From NCBI GenBank assembly GCA_002292185.1, contig DBBL01000095.1:1-6287 (forward strand): a stretch of DNA of 6,287 nucleotides. The letters are read 5' to 3'. The position numbers were made by a program, and so were the translations under genes. The DNA comes from Akkermansiaceae bacterium UBA985 (GTDB lineage: Bacteria; Verrucomicrobiota; Verrucomicrobiia; Verrucomicrobiales; Akkermansiaceae). The notes under the pieces were generated by a model. That model was given only the letters and a program-made list of their open reading frames with translations, was not told the DNA's origin and did no database searches. Of this stretch, positions 1-5,520 are shown piece after piece. Positions within the stretch are counted from its first letter, which is position 1; each line of letters begins with the position of its first letter.

Positions 1-704
1 ATGACTGCATTTTGACCGTCGCGTAGGATGGTGGGTTTCAGTTTTACTGAGCCGGGCTTGTAGGCGCCATGAACATTGCCAAAGGTGGCAGCAAACATGA
101 AGCGGCCGATGCCATTGAGGGTTTCGTATACTTGGACCATGTCTTCGGTACTGGTGTATAATTTTTCAGCAGGGAGGCCGGAAGTGTCATGGCCGTCCTC
201 TTCTCCGCCGACACATCCAGCTTCAATTTCTAGAATGATGTTGAGCTCAGCACATTCTGCGAGCAATCCTTTGGATATGGTTAGGTTCTCATCGAGATCA
301 ACGACAGAGCCATCAAACATGTGAGAGTTGAATAAGGGGCCCTTGCCCTCTGCAATGCGCTTACGGGAAGCATCAAGAAGTGGTCGAAGGAAGCCGTCCA
401 CCTTTTCTGGGTGGCAGTGGTCGGTATGCAGGGCGACAAGCACATCGTATTTTTCAGCGAGCAAGTGCGTTGCTTCGGCTAGCACCATAGCTCCAAAGGC
501 GTCATCTGCCACAGCTGTGCCTGATGCAAAGCCACCACCGCCGGTGGAAACTTGGATGATACCATCAGATCCGGATTCTGAAAATGCTTTCAGCGCACCA
601 TTGATAGTGGTGATGGAGGTGACGTTGATGGCGGGATATGCATAGCCGCCGTTTTGGGCGGCATCGAGCATGGCGACGTATTCTTGAGGAGTAGCAACTG
701 GCAT
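1..704 (-). CDS. fba: Class II fructose-bisphosphate aldolase, N-terminal part (cut by left edge)
   Basis: Zinc enzyme of glycolysis and gluconeogenesis in the cytoplasm that splits fructose 1,6-bisphosphate into dihydroxyacetone phosphate and glyceraldehyde 3-phosphate, or joins them. The first 234 residues are visible, starting MPVATPQEY; class IIA enzymes have about 345-360, so roughly 110-125 C-terminal residues lie beyond the left edge, including the HGGSGS zinc histidine. Visible family marks: STGGGGFASG near residues 53-62, the zinc signature ALHTDHC at 91-97 (D95 and the zinc ligand H96), the second signature LEIEAGCVGGEEDG at 158-171 (E161), and FGNVHGAYKPG at 208-218 (zinc ligand H212). 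The start is the only ATG fitting the family N-terminus. No Shine-Dalgarno is present. TG-T-GATAAT lies 8-16 bases upstream, so a nearly leaderless transcript is possible. The gene follows the Nudix gene by 57 bases. Confidence 0.96.
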   Translation of the reverse strand, partial: MPVATPQEYVAMLDAAQNGGYAYPAINVTSITTINGALKAFSESGSDGIIQVSTGGGGFASGTAVADDAFGAMVLAEATHLLAEKYDVLVALHTDHCHPEKVDGFLRPLLDASRKRIAEGKGPLFNSHMFDGSVVDLDENLTISKGLLAECAELNIILEIEAGCVGGEEDGHDTSGLPAEKLYTSTEDMVQVYETLNGIGRFMFAATFGNVHGAYKPGSVKLKPTILRDGQNAV

Positions 705-760
705 GACACTGGATTATCACAGACTTATCTGAGATGCAAGCGAAGCCAGTTACCACTGAG

Positions 761-1387
761 CTATAAATCCTCGATGACATCCACGCAGCAGCGTGTCCAG
801 GTCTCGAGCCTGTCATAGAGGGGGCCGCGTAGGTCGTCGAGCGAGCATAGAGCAAGGTTGGCAATGGCATCCTCGTTTGCGTGGACATCAGCTGTTTCTA
901 AATCGATTATATGAACAACGCCGAGGTGGACCTTTCCGACCTCATTAGAATCGTCGTTGAGTAGTGCGACAATCTTGTTGGTGTGACCACCTGTAATGTT
1001 GAGTTCCTCGTCAATTTCGCGTTCAACGCCGGCCATGTAGGTATCCATGCCTAAATGATCTTCGCGTTGGTCCACTGGGTTGATATGGCCACCAATGCCA
1101 ATAGATACCTGAGCATGAAGGCGGGACTCGCCACCTGATTTACCGCGGGTGTAATGAAGGTATCGATCGCCTTGCTCATCTTTGACTCTAAAGATGCAAT
1201 AAGGGATGAGCTGTTTATGGGAGGGGTCGCCTTCTGCCGCACCGCGATCCATGAAAAAATTATTCTCTGGATTGAGTAGTGAGGGTAGATAGCGCTCAAC
1301 GTCAGTATTGATTCCTTGAAAATCACTGAGATTGTCAAAAAGTTGACGGGTGACAACGAGGATTTGTTCTCCTTGGTAATCTTTCAT
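761..1387 (-). CDS. Nudix hydrolase, phosphoesterase-like
   Basis: A 208-residue Nudix-fold protein, expected to cleave a nucleoside diphosphate linked to another group; substrate unknown. The core runs from the strand QLIPYCIFRV (59-68) through SIGIGGHIN (95-103) to the Nudix helix REIDEELNI (123-131), which keeps the metal-binding R-E-x-x-E-E. The spacing between G100 and R123 is about nine residues longer than in the classic box GX5EX7REUXEEXGU. The block ALLNDDSNEVGKVHLGVVH (141-159) is, as I recall, typical of a bacterial family often labelled 'phosphoesterase'. The N-terminal 58 residues are family-specific and not assigned. The open frame extends to 1570, but that part overlaps the DUF5069 gene; ATG at 1387 gives the family-like N-terminus MKDYQGEQILVVTR. 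The gap to the upstream gene is 16 bases, indicating cotranscription. No Shine-Dalgarno. Confidence 0.88.
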   Translation of the reverse strand: MKDYQGEQILVVTRQLFDNLSDFQGINTDVERYLPSLLNPENNFFMDRGAAEGDPSHKQLIPYCIFRVKDEQGDRYLHYTRGKSGGESRLHAQVSIGIGGHINPVDQREDHLGMDTYMAGVEREIDEELNITGGHTNKIVALLNDDSNEVGKVHLGVVHIIDLETADVHANEDAIANLALCSLDDLRGPLYDRLETWTRCCVDVIEDL

Positions 1388-1403
1388 AATGATAATTGTT
1401 TGG

Positions 1404-1925
1404 TTAGTGCTTGGATGATTTGGAGCGGACATAATTAATGATGTGTTGATCATCATCACCTGATGCCCATACATGACGAAGAAAGTCGGAGGGATTGATA
1501 TTGCCGTGATCTCGTAGGAATTTGCGATCGCCACCGCAGCCATACATAATGTCAGGATCGAGTTCGCCACGCAGTTTGGCGCGAGCCTTGGTCAGAATGC
1601 GAGGGAAGTAGTTTCTACCGTCAAGTGTATCACCAAAAGTAGGGAGATCACTTGTTCTGATCTCATGCTCGCTGAGAATACCCTTTTGCACGGTGAGGAA
1701 ATAATCACGCCTTACGGCGGTTACAAGGAGCGCAGTAGATTCACTTGGCGTGCCTTCGTCGACAAGATCCTCTACAAAGTCGAACATCTCTCGGGGTTTG
1801 CACCCGATAGACTGTAGGAAGGTGATATCATCTGGCTCGTAATAGGATTGATAGACATGATTGCCACCGCGATATTTTTCTACGCAGTTGCGGAACAGCT
1901 TAAGAAATTGATCATTCCAAGTCAT
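1404..1925 (-). CDS. DUF5069 domain protein of unknown function
   Basis: A 173-residue soluble protein without signal peptide or membrane segment. The C-terminal half (about 105-168) matches what I remember of DUF5069: YFPRILTKARAKLRGELDPD, a CGGDRKFLRDHG stretch, then NPSDFLRHVWASGDDDQHI; the helix with KARAKL is the most typical piece. The N-terminal half contains KPREMFDFVEDLVDEG (43-58) and AVRRDYFLTVQKG (70-82), rich in acidic and aromatic residues and with no catalytic motif I can name. The family is common in Verrucomicrobiota and Planctomycetota, which supports the organism guess; its function is unknown. It is probably first in a unit with the Nudix gene, since a terminator lies upstream of it and only 16 bases follow it. 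The sequence just before the ATG is CTCACC, with no ribosome binding site. The DUF assignment is from memory. Confidence 0.85.
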   Translation of the reverse strand: MTWNDQFLKLFRNCVEKYRGGNHVYQSYYEPDDITFLQSIGCKPREMFDFVEDLVDEGTPSESTALLVTAVRRDYFLTVQKGILSEHEIRTSDLPTFGDTLDGRNYFPRILTKARAKLRGELDPDIMYGCGGDRKFLRDHGNINPSDFLRHVWASGDDDQHIINYVRSKSSKH

Positions 1926-1963
1926 GGTGAGGCGAACGTATGAAGAAGTGCTGAGGGCGGATA

Positions 1964-1999
1964 CAAAAACAGCGATCTGTTTGGTAAAAAAGATCGCTG
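1964..1999 (-). terminator. Rho-independent terminator after efp
   Basis: On the minus strand a perfect 9-bp stem, CAGCGATCT (1991-1999) with AGATCGCTG (1970-1978), encloses a 12-base loop and is followed directly by TTTTTGTAT. It begins 22 bases after the efp stop codon. The plus strand has no T-run after the stem, so it acts for the leftward unit only. It separates efp from the DUF5069-Nudix-aldolase group. Confidence 0.88.
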
Positions 2000-2020
2000 C
2001 TTGAATTTAAAGATAAATGA

Positions 2021-2587
2021 CTAGTTGGCTCGTCCTGAGTAAGACGACTCCGCAGTATTGATTTTCAGCTTGTCGCCGATTTTAACGAAGAGAGGCACTT
2101 GAACAACGAGGCCCGTCACCAGAGTAGCGGGTTTGGTGGGATTGTTGGCTGTGTCACCTTTGATGCCGTCAGAAGTATCCGTGACATCAAGCTCGACAAC
2201 TGCAGGAACGTCGACGGTGACAGGGTTTTCTTCGATGAAAAGGATCTCAGCATTCATTCCTTCAACAAGAAAGTTTTTGTTATCACCGATGAGTTCTGCG
2301 TTGAGAGTTATTGTTTCATAGGTTCCCATGTCCATGAAGTGAAAGCCTTGTGGATCTGAGTAGGAGAACTCGAGTTTCTGGCGATCGGTGTCGACGATTT
2401 CCACTTTGTCGCTGGAAGCGAAGCGGATGCTTTTTGTTTTTCCCGTCTGGAATGACCGAATGGTTGCTGCGATTAGAGCGTTGCCTTTGCCAGGTGTGCG
2501 GTGATCGAGGTTAAGAACGATGCCGGTTTCGCCCTCATATTTGATACATTGACCACGTTTGACGTGGGTTGCTACGATAGATGCCAT
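2021..2587 (-). CDS. efp: Translation elongation factor P
   Basis: EF-P binds between the P and E sites of the ribosome and relieves stalling at consecutive prolines. The 188-residue length is normal. Domain I (1-65) carries the tip loop RTPGKGNA (30-37); K34 sits where E. coli EF-P is beta-lysylated, so lysine-type modification is possible, but no modification gene (epmA, epmB) is in view. Domain II covers about 66-130. Domain III (131-188) has the family signature with K152, A154, G159, V162, VPLF at 164-167 and G171. The frame stays open to 2734, but the extra 49 residues overlap the lipoprotein gene and resemble nothing; ATG at 2587 gives MASIVATHVKRGQCIKYEG, the expected N-terminus. There is no Shine-Dalgarno; the 40 bases before the ATG are A/T-rich. 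A terminator follows. The 112-base gap upstream may hold its own promoter, but no clear hexamers were found. Confidence 0.97.
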   Translation of the reverse strand: MASIVATHVKRGQCIKYEGETGIVLNLDHRTPGKGNALIAATIRSFQTGKTKSIRFASSDKVEIVDTDRQKLEFSYSDPQGFHFMDMGTYETITLNAELIGDNKNFLVEGMNAEILFIEENPVTVDVPAVVELDVTDTSDGIKGDTANNPTKPATLVTGLVVQVPLFVKIGDKLKINTAESSYSGRAN

Positions 2588-2699
2588 AAGAGTATTGAGT
2601 TTTAGTTTTTGGGTTGATTGAGGGGGGATGAAAATTGAACGGCAGTGTGCTTGCTGGTCGGTAAGTTGCAAGGTTGAAGTGCCGTGAATCTGAGCTGAG

Positions 2700-3233
2700 T
2701 CACGGCCAGGATAGATGCACTTTGGTAGCTTCAATGCTACTGCGTAGCTCGTCGTAGCGTGACGGGGCGTGAAGCCTCACCCTCATCTCTAGCTGCTCAC
2801 CCGACTCCAGTAGTACAGGCATGATAGGCACTTGGTAGCTGCGGATTGTTTTGTCTATTGGGATTTTGAGTGGGCGTGGCTCAGTCAGCGTGAGCCCTTC
2901 AAGTGGGCGCTTGCCCAGCATTAGTTGGTTGCTTTCCTTGTCCGTTAGGTTGACCTCAATAAGGTCATTAATCTCGTTATATAAGCAGGGAAAAGCAATG
3001 ATTGCTCCAGCTTGGTTATCGAGCGTGTAATTCAATTCTAGGAAGTAATCAGAATTATTTTTTTTGATGATTAAGGCATCAGTAACTTGAATAGACACCA
3101 TGTTGAGATCAACCTGAGCTCCAACAGGGGTGCTCTTCACTGGTGCCACAGAGGTTTTCTGATTACCACAGGAAGCCAGCGCCAATGAGAAAATGGTGAG
3201 AAAACGAAGATGTCGTCTCATGAAATGATGCAT
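2700..3233 (-). CDS. Lipoprotein of unknown function
   Basis: A 177-residue protein with a lipoprotein signal: two histidines, MRRHLR, a hydrophobic stretch, and the lipobox LASC with C22 as the expected lipidated residue, followed by Gly. A possible alternative start is M5 at 3221. The mature part is mostly alternating hydrophobic and polar strands (for example SDYFLELNYTLDN and GEQLEMRVRLHAPS), which suggests a beta-sandwich; I recognise no family. One cysteine (in AFPCLYN) remains besides C22. The ATG shares its A with the stop of the upstream isomerase gene (TGATG), so translation is probably coupled to an LPS-precursor gene. This points to an envelope role but does not show one. A run of eight A on the coding strand (3058-3065) encodes KKN and is a possible slippage site. 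Being non-aspartate at +2, it would be sorted to the outer membrane under E. coli rules. Confidence 0.85.
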   Translation of the reverse strand: MHHFMRRHLRFLTIFSLALASCGNQKTSVAPVKSTPVGAQVDLNMVSIQVTDALIIKKNNSDYFLELNYTLDNQAGAIIAFPCLYNEINDLIEVNLTDKESNQLMLGKRPLEGLTLTEPRPLKIPIDKTIRSYQVPIMPVLLESGEQLEMRVRLHAPSRYDELRSSIEATKVHLSWP

Positions 3234-4213
3234 CAGATAAGTTTAAGGCGTGCGAAGTCCTGAGTGTCGATGAGGCCGATGGGTTTTTGATCATGGTCTA
3301 AAACGACAATATCATCAATACGATGCGAGCCGATAGTGGTGATCGCTTCAGCGGCGAGCGAATCGGAAAATAAGGTGACGGGGTCGCATGTCATAAACTG
3401 GCTGACTGGCAGGTTTCCAATCTCGTTGTTTTCCTGATAAGACCTCGCGAAGTCACCGTGGGTAAATATACCCGCCATCGATCCGTCCTCATGGGTGATG
3501 ATGCATGCGCCACTTCGAGCCTGGCTCATTTGTGACAGTGCATCTTGAATGGTGTTGGAAGGCTTGATAATCGCTAGGGAATCGCCACTGCGCATGATAT
3601 CACTCACCTTGGTCAGTAAGGCTCTGCCGAGAGACCCTCCAGGGTGAAACTTCGAAAAGTCCTCCTCAGTGAAGCCTCTTGACTCCAGTAAAACCATGGC
3701 AAGAGCATCTCCCATGACTAGCATGGCGGTAGAGGAGGAGGTCGGAGCTAGATTAAGCGGGCAGGCTTCACGTTCTATTTCGGCGAGCAAAGTCGCATCG
3801 CTTTGCTCATCGAGAGTAGAGCCTCCTTTACCGGTGATACTGATGAGATCAATATCAAATCGCTTGATGAAGGGCAGTATGTCGAGCAGCTCTGAGGTTT
3901 CACCAGAATAAGAGAGGGCGATAATGGCGTCACCATCTGAAATAATACCCAGATCGCCATGGAGCGCATTTTGGGAGTTCAATACAACAGCCGTTGAGCC
4001 TGTCGAATTGAGAGTTGCAGCGATTTTATGGCCAATATTACCCGATTTACCAATGCCGACGACGACGATTTTACCTCTGTTCTCAAGGCAATTTCTTAGC
4101 ATGGACACAGCTTGGGCGAAGGAATCACTTAATGAGGCAGAAACTTTTTGCAGTTCTTCGATTTCCATCTCAAAGATCCGTCGCCCACGCTCCTCGTAGT
4201 TTACTTCGTTCAC
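3233..4213 (-). CDS. kdsD: D-arabinose-5-phosphate isomerase, KpsF/GutQ family (SIS plus two CBS domains)
   Basis: Converts ribulose 5-phosphate to arabinose 5-phosphate, the first step towards Kdo of the LPS inner core; cytoplasmic. With the GTG at 4213 as start it has 326 residues, close to E. coli KdsD (328). The SIS domain (about 35-175) has GKSG (55-58), NALHGDLG (82-89) and SYSGETSE (101-108). All four catalytic positions reported for KdsD have counterparts: K56, E108, E149 and H190 (in HPGG). CBS repeats follow at about 205-260 and 270-325. The choice of start is uncertain: the frame has an ATG at 4348, but this lies seven bases from the tRNA gene and encodes 45 unrelated residues; the ATG at 4168 would cut off the conserved YEERGRRIFE helix. 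GTG 4213 (or TTG 4231) fits the family best; neither has a Shine-Dalgarno. The stop overlaps the lipoprotein start. Confidence 0.93.
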   Translation of the reverse strand: MNEVNYEERGRRIFEMEIEELQKVSASLSDSFAQAVSMLRNCLENRGKIVVVGIGKSGNIGHKIAATLNSTGSTAVVLNSQNALHGDLGIISDGDAIIALSYSGETSELLDILPFIKRFDIDLISITGKGGSTLDEQSDATLLAEIEREACPLNLAPTSSSTAMLVMGDALAMVLLESRGFTEEDFSKFHPGGSLGRALLTKVSDIMRSGDSLAIIKPSNTIQDALSQMSQARSGACIITHEDGSMAGIFTHGDFARSYQENNEIGNLPVSQFMTCDPVTLFSDSLAAEAITTIGSHRIDDIVVLDHDQKPIGLIDTQDFARLKLI

Positions 4214-4354
4214 GGGTTTAGCTTTAGACAAAAGGGGGCAACTCTGAAAGATCAAAAGCGACCCGAATAATGATACGGAATATTTTATCTGATTTTTCTT
4301 GCCATAAAGGTAAAATGTGGCAATTTCCCGCCGCGCACAGCGCACCACTTTTGC
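4214..4354. promoter_or_regulatory. Divergent intergenic region between kdsD and tRNA-Glu
   Basis: This 141-base gap must drive kdsD to the left and the tRNA to the right. Its middle (4262-4316) is A/T-rich. On the minus strand TAAAAT (4282-4287) is a fair -10 box, with TTTATG (4303-4308) as a weak -35 at a short 15-base spacing; this would start transcription about 60 bases before the GTG. On the plus strand TAAAAT at 4311-4316 could be the tRNA -10, placing the start about 30 bases before the tRNA, but no good -35 lies at the right distance. Both assignments are by eye only. Confidence 0.35.
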
Positions 4355-4429
4355 GACCCGTTCGTCTAGTGGTTAGGACTCCGCCCTTTCACGGCGGCAA
4401 CACGGGTTCGAGTCCCGTACGGGTTGCCA
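4355..4429 (+). tRNA. tRNA-Glu (UUC), CCA encoded
   Basis: A complete 75-base cloverleaf. The anticodon stem CCGCC/GGCGG encloses the loop CTTTCAC, giving anticodon UUC for Glu codons GAA and GAG. The D arm is GTC...GAC, the variable loop is short (CAAC), and the T arm is ACGGG-TTCGAGT-CCCGT. The acceptor GACCCGT pairs with ACGGGTT, the discriminator base is G, and CCA is in the gene. The first acceptor pair is G1-U72 instead of the usual G1-C72 of bacterial tRNA-Glu. A strong terminator begins one base after the CCA, so it is a single-gene transcript. It is the only plus-strand gene between two minus-strand genes. Confidence 0.97.
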
Positions 4430-4430
4430 T

Positions 4431-4474
4431 TTCACCCCAGCTCTGATCTTCAGGGTTGGGGTGAATTGTTTTTG
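4431..4474 (+). terminator. Rho-independent terminator of tRNA-Glu
   Basis: A stem of nine perfect pairs, TTCACCCCA (4431-4439) with TGGGGTGAA (4457-4465), continues inward as six further pairs, two of them G-U, closing on the loop ATCTT (4446-4450). The run TTGTTTTT follows at 4466-4473. The minus strand has no T-run after the stem, so it serves the tRNA only. Confidence 0.9.
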
Positions 4475-4481
4475 AGACGTG

Positions 4482-4570
4482 TCAAAATATACGGGAGAAG
4501 CAGGCAGCGCCCTACATAGGCGGAGCGAAGCGCAGTCAACACGTATGCGGCGCATCAGCCCGCGTTTTGA
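4482..4570. repeat. GC-rich structured intergenic element with imperfect inverted ends (candidate repeat)
   Basis: The stretch is bounded by TCAAAA (4482-4487) and its complement TTTTGA (4565-4570); inside these, CGGG (4492-4495) faces CCCG (4559-4562). The interior 4501-4560 is about 65% G+C, above its surroundings, and holds small hairpins: GGC/GCC at 4503-4511, CGCC/GGCG at 4509-4523, and ATGC/GCAT at 4544-4554. It also contains GCGAAGC (4525-4531), a sequence known to form an unusually stable DNA mini-hairpin. No reading frame makes sense here. It lies between the tRNA terminator and the hydrolase stop codon, as REP- or MITE-like elements often do. Only one copy is visible, so being a repeat is inference. 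It might also serve as the 3' end of the hydrolase transcript, though it lacks a proper T-run. Confidence 0.35.
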
Positions 4571-4581
4571 TTGAGAAGCGA

Positions 4582-5415
4582 CTAAAGATAGCTTACGGGC
4601 TCGATGCAATCGAGATTGACCAAGAAGGCATCCATTGCATTCAGGGTGAGTTCGAAGTGCTTAGCGCTCACATTGAAGTTAAAAAAGCTGTGATTCATGC
4701 CCTCGTATTCAATGAGCTCACATTTATTTTTCTTGCGGCTCATCGCCTTGGCAAACTTAGCAATGTTTTGGTGGGCAACAATCGTGTCTGCTTTGCCATG
4801 AACGAGAAGCATTGGGCAGAGGCCCTTTTTGACGAGTTTTGAGGGGCTGAGTTGTAAGGCGTTTTTTGGATCAGCAAATCGCTCCATGCCGAGGCCTTTT
4901 TTGGTGGTGTCAACAATGGCACTTAAGGCGATCACACTTAATGGGCGTGGGGAGTAAGCTTCTGCAGTCTCTGTCTCGGGCATCATGGCGAGCGAGAGAG
5001 CCATGTGAGCCCCAGATGCAGCGCCCACAGCCGTAATTCTATTGGGGTCAAGCCCAAGCTCGGTGTGGTTATTCTTTAGCCATAACATGGCCTCTTGGGC
5101 ATCTTCGATCGCATTCTCGGGTGTTGCCGCTGCCGTTGACGATACTCGGTATTCAACAATGACAGCCACCATGCCCCGACTAGCAAAATGCATAGCGTGT
5201 GGAGCAAATTGAGTGGTCATGCTTACATCCCATAGACCACCATGAAAAAAGATGACGGCGGGCCTTGAATCTGAGGTTTGATGACCTTCAGGAAAAAAAC
5301 AATGAGCTGTCAACTGGGCGTCATCAACGCTGCGGTAAGTGTAAGACTCAGCATCCTTGAGTAATTCAAGGTCTCGCTCCAAGCTGAGCGGCTTTGCCTT
5401 AGTAAGAGTGTTCAT
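4582..5415 (-). CDS. Alpha/beta hydrolase, esterase/lipase-like, with altered nucleophile elbow
   Basis: A 277-residue protein of the alpha/beta hydrolase fold, resembling hormone-sensitive-lipase-type and kynurenine-formamidase-like esterases. The oxyanion motif HGG is at 58-60 (VIFFHGGLWD). A strand and helix follow with VAVIVEYRVSS (83-93), then the nucleophile elbow at about 131-137, then the acid residue in LLVHGKAD (D210), and the histidine in GMNHSFF (H242). The elbow reads G-A-A-S-G-A-H: compared with the usual G-x-S-x-G-A-H, the third position is Ala and Ser stands one place later (S134). There is no signal peptide, so it is probably cytoplasmic. The start at 5415 leaves a normal N-terminal region; GAG lies about ten bases before the ATG as a weak ribosome site. 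It stands alone, convergent with tRNA-Glu and divergent from the exported protein gene. Substrate unknown. Confidence 0.9.
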   Translation of the reverse strand: MNTLTKAKPLSLERDLELLKDAESYTYRSVDDAQLTAHCFFPEGHQTSDSRPAVIFFHGGLWDVSMTTQFAPHAMHFASRGMVAVIVEYRVSSTAAATPENAIEDAQEAMLWLKNNHTELGLDPNRITAVGAASGAHMALSLAMMPETETAEAYSPRPLSVIALSAIVDTTKKGLGMERFADPKNALQLSPSKLVKKGLCPMLLVHGKADTIVAHQNIAKFAKAMSRKKNKCELIEYEGMNHSFFNFNVSAKHFELTLNAMDAFLVNLDCIEPVSYL

Positions 5416-5520
5416 AATGGATGCTCAATGTAATGTTGTCATTGGTAATACATTCGCCAGCGGGCCCTGTTGTATGCGGTTGATGAGAAAAGGTTTGCCC
5501 TTAGCTGGAATTATTGTCCA
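5416..5520. promoter_or_regulatory. Divergent intergenic region between hydrolase and exported protein gene
   Basis: The 105 bases between two outward-facing starts must contain both promoters, if each gene has its own. I see no convincing -35/-10 pair in either direction. The only small symmetry is the palindrome GGGCCC at 5462-5467. The plus-strand frame is open back to 5449 but has no ATG there. Confidence 0.3.

Noticed and set aside
76..645. Plus-strand frames of 82 and 105 codons
   Set aside because: Both are shadows opposite the aldolase gene, which has unmistakable zinc-binding signatures on the minus strand.
711..770. A tRNA gene on the minus strand between Nudix and aldolase
   Set aside because: Only a D-arm-like piece and a short closing stem exist; there is no proper anticodon arm and no T arm with TTCGA, and the length is only 60 bases. 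The hairpin itself is kept as a finding.
1388..1570. N-terminal extension of the Nudix protein by 61 residues
   Set aside because: It lies mostly within the DUF5069 gene in another frame, and the family-like start is at 1387.
2588..2734. N-terminal extension of EF-P by 49 residues
   Set aside because: It overlaps the lipoprotein gene and is unlike any EF-P; the internal ATG gives the normal length of 188.
4405..4429. Integration (att) site at the 3' end of tRNA-Glu
   Set aside because: No direct repeat of the tRNA end and no integrase gene are found in the window; the terminator follows directly.
4567..4842. Plus-strand frame of 91 codons overlapping the hydrolase 3' end
   Set aside because: It is the antisense of a clearly conserved hydrolase (catalytic His region) and resembles no protein.
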